Shown here: positions 10,295-19,816 of the stretch, one piece after another
Layout: the number at the start of each line of letters is the position of its first letter
How positions within the stretch are numbered: position 1 is the first letter of the stretch
Assembly: GCF_022539665.2 (NCBI RefSeq)
Contig: NC_081335.1
Coordinates: forward strand, 7,440,001-7,504,000
Direction of reading: 5' to 3'
DNA length: 64,000 nt
Source: Daphnia carinata
Taxonomy: Eukaryota > Arthropoda > Branchiopoda > Diplostraca > Daphniidae
Program-made: the position numbers and the translations under genes
The notes under the pieces: model-generated
What the model was told of the DNA's origin: nothing
Seen by the model: the letters and a program-made list of their open reading frames with translations, nothing else
Database searches by the model: none

Positions 10295-10758
10295 TGACAG
10301 CTCGCTGCACTGGATGAGGAGTTAGCCTCATCACAGGTGATAGGGTCGCGCCTCGGTCTTTTACGACCAGTGTCCCACTGCTCAGGCAAAAAGCTGTAAA
10401 GAGGGGGGTAGCGCTTTGTTGGATCCAAATCCAGAATTTTTTTCAGGGTGTTGACTGCTCCCTCCCAATCTTCGGTGTAAAGATTGGTATTTAGTTGACG
10501 GATGAACGCAGCCGTGCGTTCCTCGATATGGCGCTCGTAGCGGTCACGTTCCATGTCCCATTTTTCCATGTCGTCGAGCTCCGGGGACTGAGGCGTTTGG
10601 CTGACGATGTTGCTAGATTTGTCCGGAACGGGCGTCCAATCGGCGTAGACGGGGATGGCAGCCATTGGTGCCATCACTTTCTCTGCTTGCTCGTCGGCAC
10701 TTAGCCACTCGCAAGCTGCCTGGGATTGCTGGTTAGCAGAGTTAGCGCACGGGTCCAT
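10204..10758 (-). CDS. Accessory family B protein (TPR-like), 184 codons, 3' end replaced by G1 LTR
   Basis: The first ~135 residues resemble the ORF at 62,834-63,413: a charged helix ending in a single TPR-like hairpin with EDWEGAVNTLKKILDLDP, then PPLYSFLPEQW and a short Arg-rich tail. The C-terminal ~50 residues (Ser/Pro/Arg-rich) are translated from the G1 LTR, so the true protein was probably shorter or ended differently. It follows G2 pol by 164 bases on the same strand and occupies the place where env sits in relatives. The role is unknown; a lone TPR-like hairpin suggests protein binding. Related ORFs in this window are at 28,024-28,780, 53,934-54,215 and 62,834-63,413. The function is unassigned and the family grouping is by eye. 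Confidence 0.6.
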   Translation of the reverse strand: MDPCANSANQQSQAACEWLSADEQAEKVMAPMAAIPVYADWTPVPDKSSNIVSQTPQSPELDDMEKWDMERDRYERHIEERTAAFIRQLNTNLYTEDWEGAVNTLKKILDLDPTKRYPPLYSFLPEQWDTGRKRPRRDPITCDEANSSSSAASCQSPAPLPRTATRHPSIYLPPTTLPRKPTAT

Positions 10759-10922
10759 TTTTCGGGATTTTTAAAAATTGTGGAGCACAATTGAGGAGAA
10801 CTTTACTCAACAAGTGTCTAAAACGTTGTGAAGTCCCTTTGAAATGTCTCGCTGTTAAATACACGACGGTTGTTATGTGATCGTTTTGATTTTGTTTCGA
10901 CGAAAATGTACTCTTCTAATTC

Positions 10923-13900
10923 CTATAACGCATTGGTAGTTTTCGATTTCTTTGCGGGCGTCCGGTAGCATGTTGGGGTGGCAGTATTTCTTGCTGACTG
11001 ATGGCGCGCCACCTGTCGGGCGTCAGATTCAAGATTAATCACCGCAGCTGCGTTGTTTCCGTGAATTGTTGTGGTGTTCTTTGTTTTATTGGACGCACCA
11101 ACATGAGTTGACTCATTATCGTCTGAAGTATATATTCCTTGGGTTTCGCTGACGATATGAGAATGTTTATTGTTTTGGGTGGCGGCCATTTGCAATTCCG
11201 CTGCCTCCAATTCCACAGTTTCCAATTCCACACTTTCCGCATCCATACTTTCAACATTTCTTTCCGTACCCACATTTACTGTTTCCAAAGGTTCCAATTC
11301 CATATTTTCCCATTCACTCGCGTTTCGCTCTATGTTTTCCATAGTTTCGATTGTTTGGGTGGAAATCGATTTACGAAATCGATTCTCGAACTTCGAAGGC
11401 GTCTCGATAGGGGGACAATGTTCGTCTTTCCATAACATCGTTTCGTACAGGGGTTTTAGGCGGTTAACATGAGTGCGTTGACAAATGTATGAATTATCAG
11501 CAATATCTACTGTATTATTGGAATATACTTTTACAATTCTATAAGGACCTTTATATTTAGAGGTAAATTTCCTACTATCGCCTTCTTTGACTACTCTAAT
11601 ATCTAATAATACTCTATCTCCTACCACATATTGTTTTACATTTGCTCTTTTATTATATTGTTCCCTCTGACGTTTTCTTGCTTTTTCGCTCTCCTCACGG
11701 ACGCGTTGGAAACTATAACGTAAGCGATCAGCTAAATTACCTACGTAATCTGATGCAGAGATAAATGTTTTTGGGGAAGCGTCAAGGAATTCATTAATAG
11801 GTATATTAGGATCTCTACCGTGCAGTAAATAATATGGGGTTTCACATGTCGAAGAATGGACAGAACTACGGTAAGCAAATAAAACATCATCCAGCATATC
11901 TTCCCAATTCTCATGTTCTCCATCTTTTAATTCCTTTCTCAACATTGTGGTCAATGTTCGATTAAATCTCTCAGTTTCGCCATTGCTAGCTGGATTGGAA
12001 GCAGTTGTTAACTTTTGATCAATTTTTAATTTCTTACAGAAGTAACGGAATAATTTGGACGTGAAATTAGTTCCACGATCGGAAAGGATGGCTTTAGGCA
12101 TACCATGTCTAACTATAATTGTTTTATATACACAATCTGCTGTCGTCTGCGCTGTTTGATCTTTTAACGCAATAGCTTCTACCCACCGGCTAAAATAATC
12201 GGTAATAACTAAAATATAATTATTTCCATTAGGTGAAGCCGGCGTAATAGGACCCAAAAAATCCATTCCAATGACCTGGAAAGGGGCCTTTGCTATTTCA
12301 TGAGGATGCAACAATGCTTTATATGAAGAAGAAGTGTTGGCAATGCACACCTCACAAGCTTGACAGTATTCTTTAATTTCCTTTCTCATATTCGGCCAAT
12401 AATAATGATTCTTTATTTTCAAATAGGTTTTATAAAAAGCTAAATGCCCACCCATCGGTGCGTCATGTAGTTCTTTGAGCACTAGATGGCGTAACGATGC
12501 AGGCAAGACTAACTGATGGTTAGTTTCGTTTCTTTTGTTATCGGTAGATGGCAGCACGTGCCGGTAAAGTGTTCCATCAATAACTTCAAAATACTCAATT
12601 TCTTTCACCCAATCTGGTTTAGATTGAAGAAAAGCTTGATCAAGTTCTCCGTTATCCAAATAATTACGAATGGCTATGCAAAGCTCATCGTCCAACTGTT
12701 TTTCACAAATTAAGGTAATATTGCTCACTGTTTGGATACTAGCTATTTTTAAGCGGGACAGGCAATCTGCGTTTTGGTGAACACGTCCTGGCCTATATTT
12801 CAGTTCATAATTCGTTGCGGCCAATAGTATAGCCCATCTCCCTAATCTACCATTATTATCTTTCTGTTCTTTAAGCCATTGCAAGGGACGGTGGTCACTA
12901 ATAATTTCAAAGGGTTTATCTAATAGGTAATGCCTAAAATGCTTAATGGCATCTACGACTGCTAAGGCTTCCTTTTCTGTCGTACTATAATTCGATTCTG
13001 CTTTTGTCAACTGTCTACTGGAATAGGCTATGGGATGTTCCTGGCCATTTTGAATTTGGGATAGCACTGCTCCAATACCGTAGTCGCAGGCATCGGTGAA
13101 AAGAATAAATTTTTCATTGAAATTGGGGTAAGCAAGAACTGGTGGCGTTACTAGAGAATTGCGCAATTTCTCGAAAGCAACTTGTTCCTCAGGTCCCCAA
13201 TAAAAAGGCTTTCTGCTAAGATCTTTATGCGTTAATCGAGTTAACGGTTTGGCAATTGATCCAAAATCTTTAATAAATCTTCTGTAATATCCAGCTAATC
13301 CGAGAAACGATCTGATTTCGTCGACTGAAGTCGGTTTTTTATAATTGACTATTTTGTCAATTTTGCTCGGATCCGGTTTAATACCATCGGTTGATATTAC
13401 GTGACCTAGATAATTTACTGAGCGTTTAATAAACTGGCATTTCTTGAGTTTCAATTTCAGATTAGCATCTCGTAATAATTCAAAAATTTCTCGAATATCA
13501 CGTAAATGATCGTCGAAAGTGTCTGAAAAGATGATAACGTCATCCAAATAAACTAATGTTTTACGCCCCAAGACGTCTCTCAGTACGTAGTTCATTAGCC
13601 GTTGGAATGTGGCCGGTGCATTGCACAAACCAAATGCCATACGTTTAAATTCGTAGAGGTTGTTTTCTACCACAAACGCTGTTTTTTCAATAGCTGGATC
13701 GTCAATTTGAATTTGCCAATAGCCTGAAGCTAAATCAAGAGTTGTGAAAAATTTCTTCCCATATAATTTGTCCAATGTTTCGTCTATTCTAGGTAACGGA
13801 AACGAATCTTTTTTCGTAATGCTATTCAATTTTCTATAATCAACACAAAATCTTTGTTCACCACCTTTCTTTTCTACTAAAACCACGGGTGAAGCCCATG

Positions 13901-14957
13901 GGGAATGCGAATATCGGATTACATCTGCATCAAGCATGTCTTGAATTTTATCATCTAATAATTTCCTTTGGTTATTTGTTACTCTGTATGGTCGTTGTCG
14001 AATGGGGCCTCGTCCTTGTGTATCAATCGTATGTTTTATAAGGTTGGTGTTTCCTAATTCCGAATCTTTGGACGCAAACAAGTCGTGAAAGTCGAGTAAT
14101 AATTTTGAAAGCGGTTCTTGAAATTCTGAATCTACTTCTGTGAGTAAAATTGGCTCAATTACTGGTTTAGGATTATCTTCTAATTTCGCTAACGAAATTT
14201 TTCCGATACAATGTTTAATTATTTCAATTACGCCTAATTTAGTGTTCCTATGAATTTTGATTTGATGTAGTGAATGATTCTCGACCAAAATTTTATAAGT
14301 TCCATCTTCCGATACATTTCCGATAAATTCTTCGATATAAATGCCTGCTGGCAAATCTTGTGCTGGGGTAAATATAAATGCTGTATTTCGTGGGACATAC
14401 GGAAATGAATCTTTCATTTCCGCTGCAATTACTGTCGACGTCTGACGAAATAGCGTCGTCTTTTTGACCGTAGTAACCGCCATGTCGGGTACCTCAGAGA
14501 TGGCTGATCCCTGCTCATCCCTCGCTAGGTAAATGCTTCTGGCTTCTCCGTCAAGCCGAAATCCGTGCTTCTGGATTGCATCCCATCCAAGGATACAGTC
14601 CTCAGAAACACCATTAGTTACAATAAATTCTTGTTCAAAAACTGTTTCTCCGTATCGTACGGGTAAAATAACTCCTCCCAGCGTATGTAATTTCTTCTCC
14701 CCTACATCATATAAATCGAAATCAAGTTGACTGCAGATCACCTGACCTCTAGGGGGTAACTTATTAAACAATCTCTCGTGGATAATACTTTTAGACGCGC
14801 CTGTATCAAATAATGCTTGTAACGGAATCTGGAATATTTTTAATGGAATTCTAGGGGTCGATTCATTCGTAATAGTGGTTAATTTTGCGACTTGTCGGGG
14901 TTTAATATGAGGCTCGTTATCAACTGACCCGAAGCTACAGTTGATATTTACTGGTTT
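10923..14957 (-). CDS. pol: G2 pol polyprotein: protease, RT, RNase H, integrase
   Basis: This is a full-length Ty3/Gypsy Pol. The frame is entered by -1 frameshifting from gag at 14,954-14,960. Domains in order: retropepsin with DTGAS (about 14,793-14,807); RT with FCVDYRKLNSIT, TLDLASGYWQI and YLDD (13,539-13,550); RNase H with TDACDYG, an STTEKEAL Glu block and SDHRPLQWL; integrase HHCC finger ending CQACEVC (about 12,343-12,363); the DDE core with ITDYF, LSDRGTNF and NGETERFN; and a GPY/F-type chromatin-interaction block with KYKGPYRIVKVY. About 150 disordered, Glu-rich residues follow. No stop or frameshift is visible from 14,771 to 10,923, so the enzyme could be active. No env follows; accessory ORF B does. 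The first ATG (14,771) lies inside the protease, so it is not the real start. Confidence 0.93.
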   Translation of the reverse strand, partial: KPVNINCSFGSVDNEPHIKPRQVAKLTTITNESTPRIPLKIFQIPLQALFDTGASKSIIHERLFNKLPPRGQVICSQLDFDLYDVGEKKLHTLGGVILPVRYGETVFEQEFIVTNGVSEDCILGWDAIQKHGFRLDGEARSIYLARDEQGSAISEVPDMAVTTVKKTTLFRQTSTVIAAEMKDSFPYVPRNTAFIFTPAQDLPAGIYIEEFIGNVSEDGTYKILVENHSLHQIKIHRNTKLGVIEIIKHCIGKISLAKLEDNPKPVIEPILLTEVDSEFQEPLSKLLLDFHDLFASKDSELGNTNLIKHTIDTQGRGPIRQRPYRVTNNQRKLLDDKIQDMLDADVIRYSHSPWASPVVLVEKKGGEQRFCVDYRKLNSITKKDSFPLPRIDETLDKLYGKKFFTTLDLASGYWQIQIDDPAIEKTAFVVENNLYEFKRMAFGLCNAPATFQRLMNYVLRDVLGRKTLVYLDDVIIFSDTFDDHLRDIREIFELLRDANLKLKLKKCQFIKRSVNYLGHVISTDGIKPDPSKIDKIVNYKKPTSVDEIRSFLGLAGYYRRFIKDFGSIAKPLTRLTHKDLSRKPFYWGPEEQVAFEKLRNSLVTPPVLAYPNFNEKFILFTDACDYGIGAVLSQIQNGQEHPIAYSSRQLTKAESNYSTTEKEALAVVDAIKHFRHYLLDKPFEIISDHRPLQWLKEQKDNNGRLGRWAILLAATNYELKYRPGRVHQNADCLSRLKIASIQTVSNITLICEKQLDDELCIAIRNYLDNGELDQAFLQSKPDWVKEIEYFEVIDGTLYRHVLPSTDNKRNETNHQLVLPASLRHLVLKELHDAPMGGHLAFYKTYLKIKNHYYWPNMRKEIKEYCQACEVCIANTSSSYKALLHPHEIAKAPFQVIGMDFLGPITPASPNGNNYILVITDYFSRWVEAIALKDQTAQTTADCVYKTIIVRHGMPKAILSDRGTNFTSKLFRYFCKKLKIDQKLTTASNPASNGETERFNRTLTTMLRKELKDGEHENWEDMLDDVLFAYRSSVHSSTCETPYYLLHGRDPNIPINEFLDASPKTFISASDYVGNLADRLRYSFQRVREESEKARKRQREQYNKRANVKQYVVGDRVLLDIRVVKEGDSRKFTSKYKGPYRIVKVYSNNTVDIADNSYICQRTHVNRLKPLYETMLWKDEHCPPIETPSKFENRFRKSISTQTIETMENIERNASEWENMELEPLETVNVGTERNVESMDAESVELETVELEAAELQMAATQNNKHSHIVSETQGIYTSDDNESTHVGASNKTKNTTTIHGNNAAAVINLESDARQVARHQSARNTATPTCYRTPAKKSKTTNAL

Positions 14958-17743
14958 CCCTGATGTTGAGGGGGCCCTGGAATATTAGGTCTTTGTGAAT
15001 TCCTAAATTTTGGACAATTATTAGACTTATGTCCAATCTCTCGGCAGGAGTAGCAGATTGGAGGCTGGGCTTGTTCCAGATTGTGACGCTGAAATTGACG
15101 ACAATTGGACTGAGTGTGACCGCGGTGACCACAAAAATTACAAGTTATTATCTGCTGATCTGACCTGTTACTATTATTATTGTTAGGGGGCCTCGAGAAA
15201 GGGGGCGTAGCTTGCGCTTGTCTGTTTGGAAATCGAGGAGGTTTGTGTTGGTAAGGATTAAGATTATAATTGTTATTATTATAATTATTGTTGGGGCGTT
15301 GCTGGGGAGGCCTCCAGTTCCTGCCTTGATCAGGGTTAATCGATTGAAATGAAACTTGTTTCCTATAAGAAGTTCCTGGTGTAGCAGAAGAATAATCTTT
15401 CCTATCTTGCTGGAGTTGTTTTACAGCCTGTGTGAGTTCGTGAATAACCTCCTTAATCTCATCTTTATCCGACTTTGGATTATCCCCTTGCTTATGGCTG
15501 TGGCGAATATTAGCAACGGCACTGCTTACAATTTCTTTCTGGTCAAGTAACATTTGCTTAAGTTCCTTTAATTCCGAATTTTTGTTGCTAAATGACTCGT
15601 CAATTGCCCTAACAAATTCATGCTTCTCGCGGTCTGTTTCTAAAGCTTCCAACCGAACAGCATAGACGCGTGTTGCTGCTACGAGTTCGTTATAATCTTT
15701 AAATTCCTTATATCTGACTTTAGCTTGTAATTTTGAATCTAATCCTTCGATAAATTTCTGCATGAGAATAACTGCGAAGGATTTTTCCATATACCCATCA
15801 GGATATGCCTTTTTAAAAATTTCTTGTAAACGATGAGCATAGTCAACAATTTTTTCTCCAGGTTTACGTTTAGCTTTATTGAATTTCTTAATATACACAT
15901 CAACATTTTCATCACCGTGGAAGTGATCGAGCAAAGCTGTTTTAATGGAACCATAGTCATATGGATGGTTTTTAATTAAGGTTTGTATGACAGAAAAAGC
16001 TTTATCTGTAAATTTTGCACGCATCATTTGAATAATTTTTCCTTCAGACCAACCTGCCCCATCAATTATACTCTCAAAAGATTCTAGCCAAGAGTCAAAA
16101 CGAGAAATTGGACTTCCGGAAAAAGGAGGGAGAAGTTGTAGACGTGAAAAGGTATGCTGGTTGTTTTGCATATCATTCAAATCATTAACTGTAGCTGCCT
16201 TGATAGGGGAATAAGAGTAAGCCATATTGTCGGTAATAAAAGTTACAGGGGAGTTTGGAGCTTCGCGATGGTGAGTTTGCGTGATGCCCGGAATGCGGCT
16301 CGAAACTGACCGGGATTCGCTTACTTTATTGTCAGTCAGTTGTATCGACGGTTTTTGAATCGTAGTCGTTCTGTTTGGCGCTTGTCTGTCTGCTGTGATG
16401 ATGTCGGACAAGTTGGGTTGATCTCCAGCTCTTCCTGATTTTCCCGAATGGACGATAGCAACTGTTTCAACTGTTTGGCAGTCGCGGTGAGTACGTTTTT
16501 GATGATGGCCGACAGCTGCTTGTTGCACGGTCTTGCCACTCTCCGGAAGTGGGTCAATCTGGTCTCGAGCAGTATCAGTTCGGGTAACAGTGGTTCCAAG
16601 CAGGTGATTGATTGTAGCTTCCTCAGGAACGAGAGTAGGTTTAATATTGCCGTGAGAAGAGTCAGCTGGAACTCTAACAATGTTTTCTCCAGGTGGATCG
16701 AGAATTCGAATGTTTTCAGGATGAGAAACTCGTAATGCCTCTCCTCCTCGCTTGCTTGCGTTGTCACCTTCGGCACAATGCCGAAGAGGGCCTTGTCCTT
16801 GGCTGGTACGAACGTCTGTAGTTCCTCTATGCTGTACGTTTGTCCTAACAGGAACGTCGTAAACTGCCTCGCATACGTCGTAAAGGACGTTGTCAACTCG
16901 GTCGCCTGTTGGTCCGCCTTCCGCGTTGTCCGCTTTATCCTCCCGCTGGCCCTCACTTCTTGAATCGCAGCTAGGTATCTCAGGAAAACTGTTGGCGTCT
17001 CCACGTCTGTCAGCAAATGTGGTTTGCCCAAGGGGCGGCTCCTCAGCCCGAAGTCGTTCAGTAGTTGGGTCAGCTGGCTCCAAATTTTCGGGTCGTGTGA
17101 CTGGAAGTCCAACACCCTCTCCTTCAGACACTTGAGCGCTAATATTAGGGATGGAATCGGACTCGACGGCGTCGGAAATACTTTGGATGGATTGCTCTGG
17201 ATCTCGTGGTATAGGTGATGGAGACTCAGGTTGAGGTGATCGTCCATTCACTGGGCTTTTCTTTTGAAAGAAGCTTAAAAGAGTACTCGAGAGGAGACTA
17301 GCCTTTGATTCGCTTTTCGTAGGTGATTTTGGAGGAGCAAGACGAGAAAAGAATTTAGCATAGACCGATCGTGGACGTTGAGTGGCTGCGGCAGTAGACT
17401 TAGCACTTGTACCAGTTTGTTTATTGGTGTGTTTAACGAACGGAGCGACTTCCTCATAAGCAGGATTCGACCGTAATTTACATAACTGAGTATTATCTGT
17501 CTGCACTTTAGGTTTCAAAACAGGGGAAGCAGATTTCGTAACGACCTCAGTGTCTGCTTCTGATGCTTTACAACCCTGAAACTTATCTAACGTGGACGAA
17601 GAACGACCTGGTAGTTTCTCAAAATCAATTAACTTAGCAACTGTTTCGTCGGTTATTTGAACCACTGGCGTTATGGGAACAAGAGGGGTGCTTACAGGTG
17701 TGCGAGGTATCTTATGGCCGCCATAAATAACATCATCAGTCAT
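14948..17743 (-). CDS. gag: G2 Gag, 931 codons
   Basis: Long Gag polyprotein. The N-terminal ~520 residues are disordered, rich in Ser, Pro, Thr and Asp, and overlap a second reading frame. Residues ~545-700 are the capsid-like region (LLPPFSGSPISRFDSWLESF, then KFIEGLDSKLQAKVRYKEF). A Gln/Asn-rich linker leads to two CCHC zinc knuckles, CNFCGHRGHTQSNC and CYSCREIGHKSNNC, before the stop at 14,948. The start at 17,743 lies 18 bases past the primer site and 35 bases past the LTR. Intact throughout. It forms the particle shell and packages RNA by family knowledge. Confidence 0.92.
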   Translation of the reverse strand: MTDDVIYGGHKIPRTPVSTPLVPITPVVQITDETVAKLIDFEKLPGRSSSTLDKFQGCKASEADTEVVTKSASPVLKPKVQTDNTQLCKLRSNPAYEEVAPFVKHTNKQTGTSAKSTAAATQRPRSVYAKFFSRLAPPKSPTKSESKASLLSSTLLSFFQKKSPVNGRSPQPESPSPIPRDPEQSIQSISDAVESDSIPNISAQVSEGEGVGLPVTRPENLEPADPTTERLRAEEPPLGQTTFADRRGDANSFPEIPSCDSRSEGQREDKADNAEGGPTGDRVDNVLYDVCEAVYDVPVRTNVQHRGTTDVRTSQGQGPLRHCAEGDNASKRGGEALRVSHPENIRILDPPGENIVRVPADSSHGNIKPTLVPEEATINHLLGTTVTRTDTARDQIDPLPESGKTVQQAAVGHHQKRTHRDCQTVETVAIVHSGKSGRAGDQPNLSDIITADRQAPNRTTTIQKPSIQLTDNKVSESRSVSSRIPGITQTHHREAPNSPVTFITDNMAYSYSPIKAATVNDLNDMQNNQHTFSRLQLLPPFSGSPISRFDSWLESFESIIDGAGWSEGKIIQMMRAKFTDKAFSVIQTLIKNHPYDYGSIKTALLDHFHGDENVDVYIKKFNKAKRKPGEKIVDYAHRLQEIFKKAYPDGYMEKSFAVILMQKFIEGLDSKLQAKVRYKEFKDYNELVAATRVYAVRLEALETDREKHEFVRAIDESFSNKNSELKELKQMLLDQKEIVSSAVANIRHSHKQGDNPKSDKDEIKEVIHELTQAVKQLQQDRKDYSSATPGTSYRKQVSFQSINPDQGRNWRPPQQRPNNNYNNNNYNLNPYQHKPPRFPNRQAQATPPFSRPPNNNNSNRSDQQIITCNFCGHRGHTQSNCRQFQRHNLEQAQPPICYSCREIGHKSNNCPKFRNSQRPNIPGPPQHQGNQ
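14954..14960 (-). promoter_or_regulatory. -1 ribosomal frameshift site G-GGA-AAC
   Basis: The heptamer GGGAAAC stands in the gag frame as G GGA AAC, exactly the X XXY YYZ arrangement, with the gag stop TAA one codon later (14,948-14,950). A -1 shift joins the pol frame, which is open from there. GGGAAAC is a known retroviral slippery sequence. I did not identify a downstream pseudoknot by eye. Confidence 0.8.
16336..17247 (-). CDS. Overlapping +1-frame ORF inside G2 gag, 303 codons
   Basis: A 303-codon frame lies entirely inside the disordered half of G2 gag, same strand, +1 relative to gag. It encodes a Leu/Thr-rich, probably helical protein with motifs RKADQQATELTTSF and LLPELILLETRLTHF. 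An ORF of similar size (252 codons) lies in the same relative frame and same part of gag in G7 (40,154-40,912), with resembling blocks (QKATQQQANDLI; a Leu-rich stretch followed by ARHKKYKTL). With uniform codons the chance of 303 open codons is about 5 in ten million, though base composition can raise this. The ATG at 17,247 is ~500 bases after the gag ATG, so expression would need leaky scanning, internal entry or a separate RNA. No known domain recognised. Overprinted accessory gene is inference. Confidence 0.55.
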   Translation of the reverse strand: MDDHLNLSLHHLYHEIQSNPSKVFPTPSSPIPSLILALKCLKERVLDFQSHDPKIWSQLTQLLNDFGLRSRPLGKPHLLTDVETPTVFLRYLAAIQEVRASGRIKRTTRKADQQATELTTSFTTYARQFTTFLLGQTYSIEELQTFVPAKDKALFGIVPKVTTQASEEERHYEFLILKTFEFSIHLEKTLLEFQLTLLTAILNLLSFLRKLQSITCLEPLLPELILLETRLTHFRRVARPCNKQLSAIIKNVLTATAKQLKQLLSSIRENQEELEINPTCPTSSQQTDKRQTERLRFKNRRYN

Positions 17744-17760
17744 TGTGGTTGAGTTCGAGA

Positions 17761-17774
17761 AACCGCTGCCACCA
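17761..17774 (-). promoter_or_regulatory. G2 primer binding site, tRNA-Leu type
   Basis: TGGTGGCAGCGGTT on the minus strand is complementary to the ...CCGCTGCCACCA 3' end of eukaryotic tRNA-Leu. It begins three bases after the LTR end. The same site is in G7 (39,170) and, in shortened form, in G4 (29,296-29,306). Confidence 0.8.
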
Positions 17775-17777
17775 TAA

Positions 17778-18507
17778 TGTAAAGCATCTTCCCGTGTGGG
17801 AAGACGGACTTTACCGAAATTAAGACAATAAATGTAAATCGAACTCGAGGCGTTTTACCCACAATGACGTCTGTGTTTATTATAAGCTAGGACATAAGAA
17901 ATAAAAAGACAAGAGAACAAAAGACGAGAAGAAACATTCAGAAAACAAGTTAAAAGAAGGAACAATTAAACAGGGTCTTACCGTGAACTCACGAGTGAAA
18001 AAATGGAAGATAAAATGACACAAGACGAGCTTGGAATTCAGCTTCCACACAGACAGAGTTTGGAACGCAAGAATTGGCACAGAACGTCTGAGAAGACTCA
18101 AGACGAGAACGAGTTTTCTACTCAAAAGGTTTGGTTACTGAAACATTAATTAAGGCACAATACTACTCAAATAAGCAAGGAAAAATGACTTAGGGCAACT
18201 ACTCGGCACGGCTGCAACAACTCGTCTGATCTTCCTCAGATGCTGGGTTAACCACGGAACTTTGCATATTGCAAAGTGGCGTGATTGGGAGGAGCTTGTA
18301 GGCTTCACGCGGTTAACCAATCAAAAGGACGCGTTCAATATGGTGTGATATTGGTGACGTATCGTCTGCGTGAATCAGCTTGCAGGTGTTCATCTAGGTC
18401 AGCTGCACTGCGTATAGTGTTGCAATTGTCGTGCCCAGACTTGTATTTACTACTGAAGCAAAAGCGAGAAAAGTTAAAGTAAGATATATTCGGCTTCGTT
18501 ACAACCG
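17778..18507 (-). repeat. 5' LTR of G2
   Basis: Runs from TGTAACGAAG at 18,507 to CTTTACA at 17,778, about 730 bp. The ends match those of the G3/G7 LTRs (TGTAACGA...CTTTACA). It contains an AATAAA signal around 17,880. The 3' LTR is not in the window. It was presumably displaced or lost on the far side of the G1 insertion. Confidence 0.75.
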
Positions 18508-18927
18508 TTTTGGCATGTTTTTGAGTCCAGTCGGCTTCGTTATTTTTTCGCTGAGGATTCCGTCCTTTAGGTACTTCCTGATATCGTTGCAGAGAGTGCT
18601 TTTTTGTTGCTCGATAAGCGTGGCATCGTCGGTTTTTGGGAAAGATTGTACCGCATTGACGGGGATCCGCGATAAGAATTCCGCATTCTAGTGTACTCTA
18701 CCGGGGTGGTATTTGGTGGAGTACTTGTGCTTAGCCAACATGATGGCCCATCTTCCGAGCCGGCCGGTTTCGTCCTTGAACGTCTGTAGCCATTGTAATG
18801 GTCGATGGTCACTGGCAATAACTAAGGGCTTATTTTGTAGGTAGTGGCGAAAACTTTTTATTCCCAAGATCACTGCCACTGCTTCTTTTTCGATGGGCGA
18901 ATAGTTTACTTCGGCTTTGTTCAAGTG
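18508..18927 (-). pseudogene. pol: RNase H fragment of a Gypsy pol
   Basis: Read leftwards, 18,924-18,688 encodes the second half of a retroelement RNase H: NYSPIEKEAVAV (Glu block), SDHRPLQWLQ and KYHPGRVH. The frame degrades towards 18,508 where the G2 LTR begins. G2 therefore inserted into, or joined, an older pol relic. The YRPGRxHxNAD end of the domain is broken by a stop just after the His. Confidence 0.75.
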
Positions 18928-19300
18928 TCAACCTTGTACCCTAAGCCTTGGGGTGGCTGGGTGGGTGTATACGGACTTGGCGAATTGTTGGAGCTTAGGG
19001 TATTCACCGAGTGGACTAACATACTGTTCGGTGGCGTCTAATTTTCTGCCCGTGTCCGCAGAATACCCGGGGCGATTCTGGCAGGTGGGTTGGTGGTGGA
19101 GGTGGTGGCGGATTTTTTATGGTGGGGCAAAAATTGTGACGGTGTCCACTCTCGTTGCAACGACTGCATTTGTCGTTCCGTTGCTGCTATTTTGTAAAGC
19201 AGTTTTCAGTGTTATGGTATCCATAGGTGTTGTAAAATTCGCACAACACCGACGCCCTCCCGAAGGCTTGTTGCTTGTTGCTATTTCGTGCACATTGTAC
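18928..19300 (-). pseudogene. gag: Gag nucleocapsid relic
   Basis: On the minus strand a CCHC knuckle CSRCNESGHRHNFC is followed by a proline-rich tail, and a preceding knuckle is broken by a stop. This is the 3' end of a Gypsy gag, now out of order: it lies downstream of accessory and env pieces, so the 18.5-22.4 kb block is rearranged. Confidence 0.6.
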
Positions 19301-19307
19301 AATTACA

Positions 19308-19816
19308 TTAAAAAAAAAAACATGAATGCGATGACAATTGCACAGAAAACGGGTAAAAGTATTTCCCTTTTGCTAGGGAGCCATCCTTGGCTGGTTGACG
19401 GGGAATCGACGTGTGGGGGACGCCAATGCCTTTTTTGCCCTTGCGATGAAGTCGGTGGGTGGCCATTCCATTGTGGGAAGGTCGTACGGTGTCCATTTTA
19501 TTTCACTGGTGCCGTCCTTGAGGCGGCCCATGTAGCGCTCAAGCACCAGGATCTTACCCCAATCCGGGTTGTCAAGCACGTAGTGGCTGACGCGTTCCAG
19601 CGTGCTGCGGTTTACAAATTAACCGTCCAAGTCGTCGTCAGTGAGGCTCTGGTCTATCTTCTCCGACGGGGGGCGGGCATCCGGGAGGCTGGCGGCCTCA
19701 TCGGTGCCACTTGTGACATCTAGGTCGATGGTATTAGTCAGGGGGCTTCCTGGCGTCCAGACATTCTCGATGAAGCTCCAATACTCGTCGGAGATCGGTT
19801 CCCATTTATCGGACAT
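19308..19816 (-). pseudogene. Accessory family A protein (tail-anchored), broken copy
   Basis: From an ATG at 19,816 the protein begins MSDKWEPISDEYWSF and carries PSEKIDQSLTDDDLDG, then an in-frame stop (about 19,619-19,621), then DWGKILVLERYMGRLKDGTS, LPTMEWPPTDFIARAKKAL and, after a frameshift, a hydrophobic C-terminal segment. The same architecture is in the copies at 25,501-26,006 and 42,335-42,817. It has no recognised domain. One C-terminal membrane helix and no signal peptide point to a tail-anchored membrane protein. The copy is dead. Confidence 0.65.

Noticed and set aside
12516..12713. Small plus-strand ORFs opposite G2 pol
   Set aside because: Antisense shadows of an intact pol gene.
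18917..19723. 268-codon plus-strand ORF
   Set aside because: It runs antisense to recognisable nucleocapsid and accessory A relics and shows no domain.
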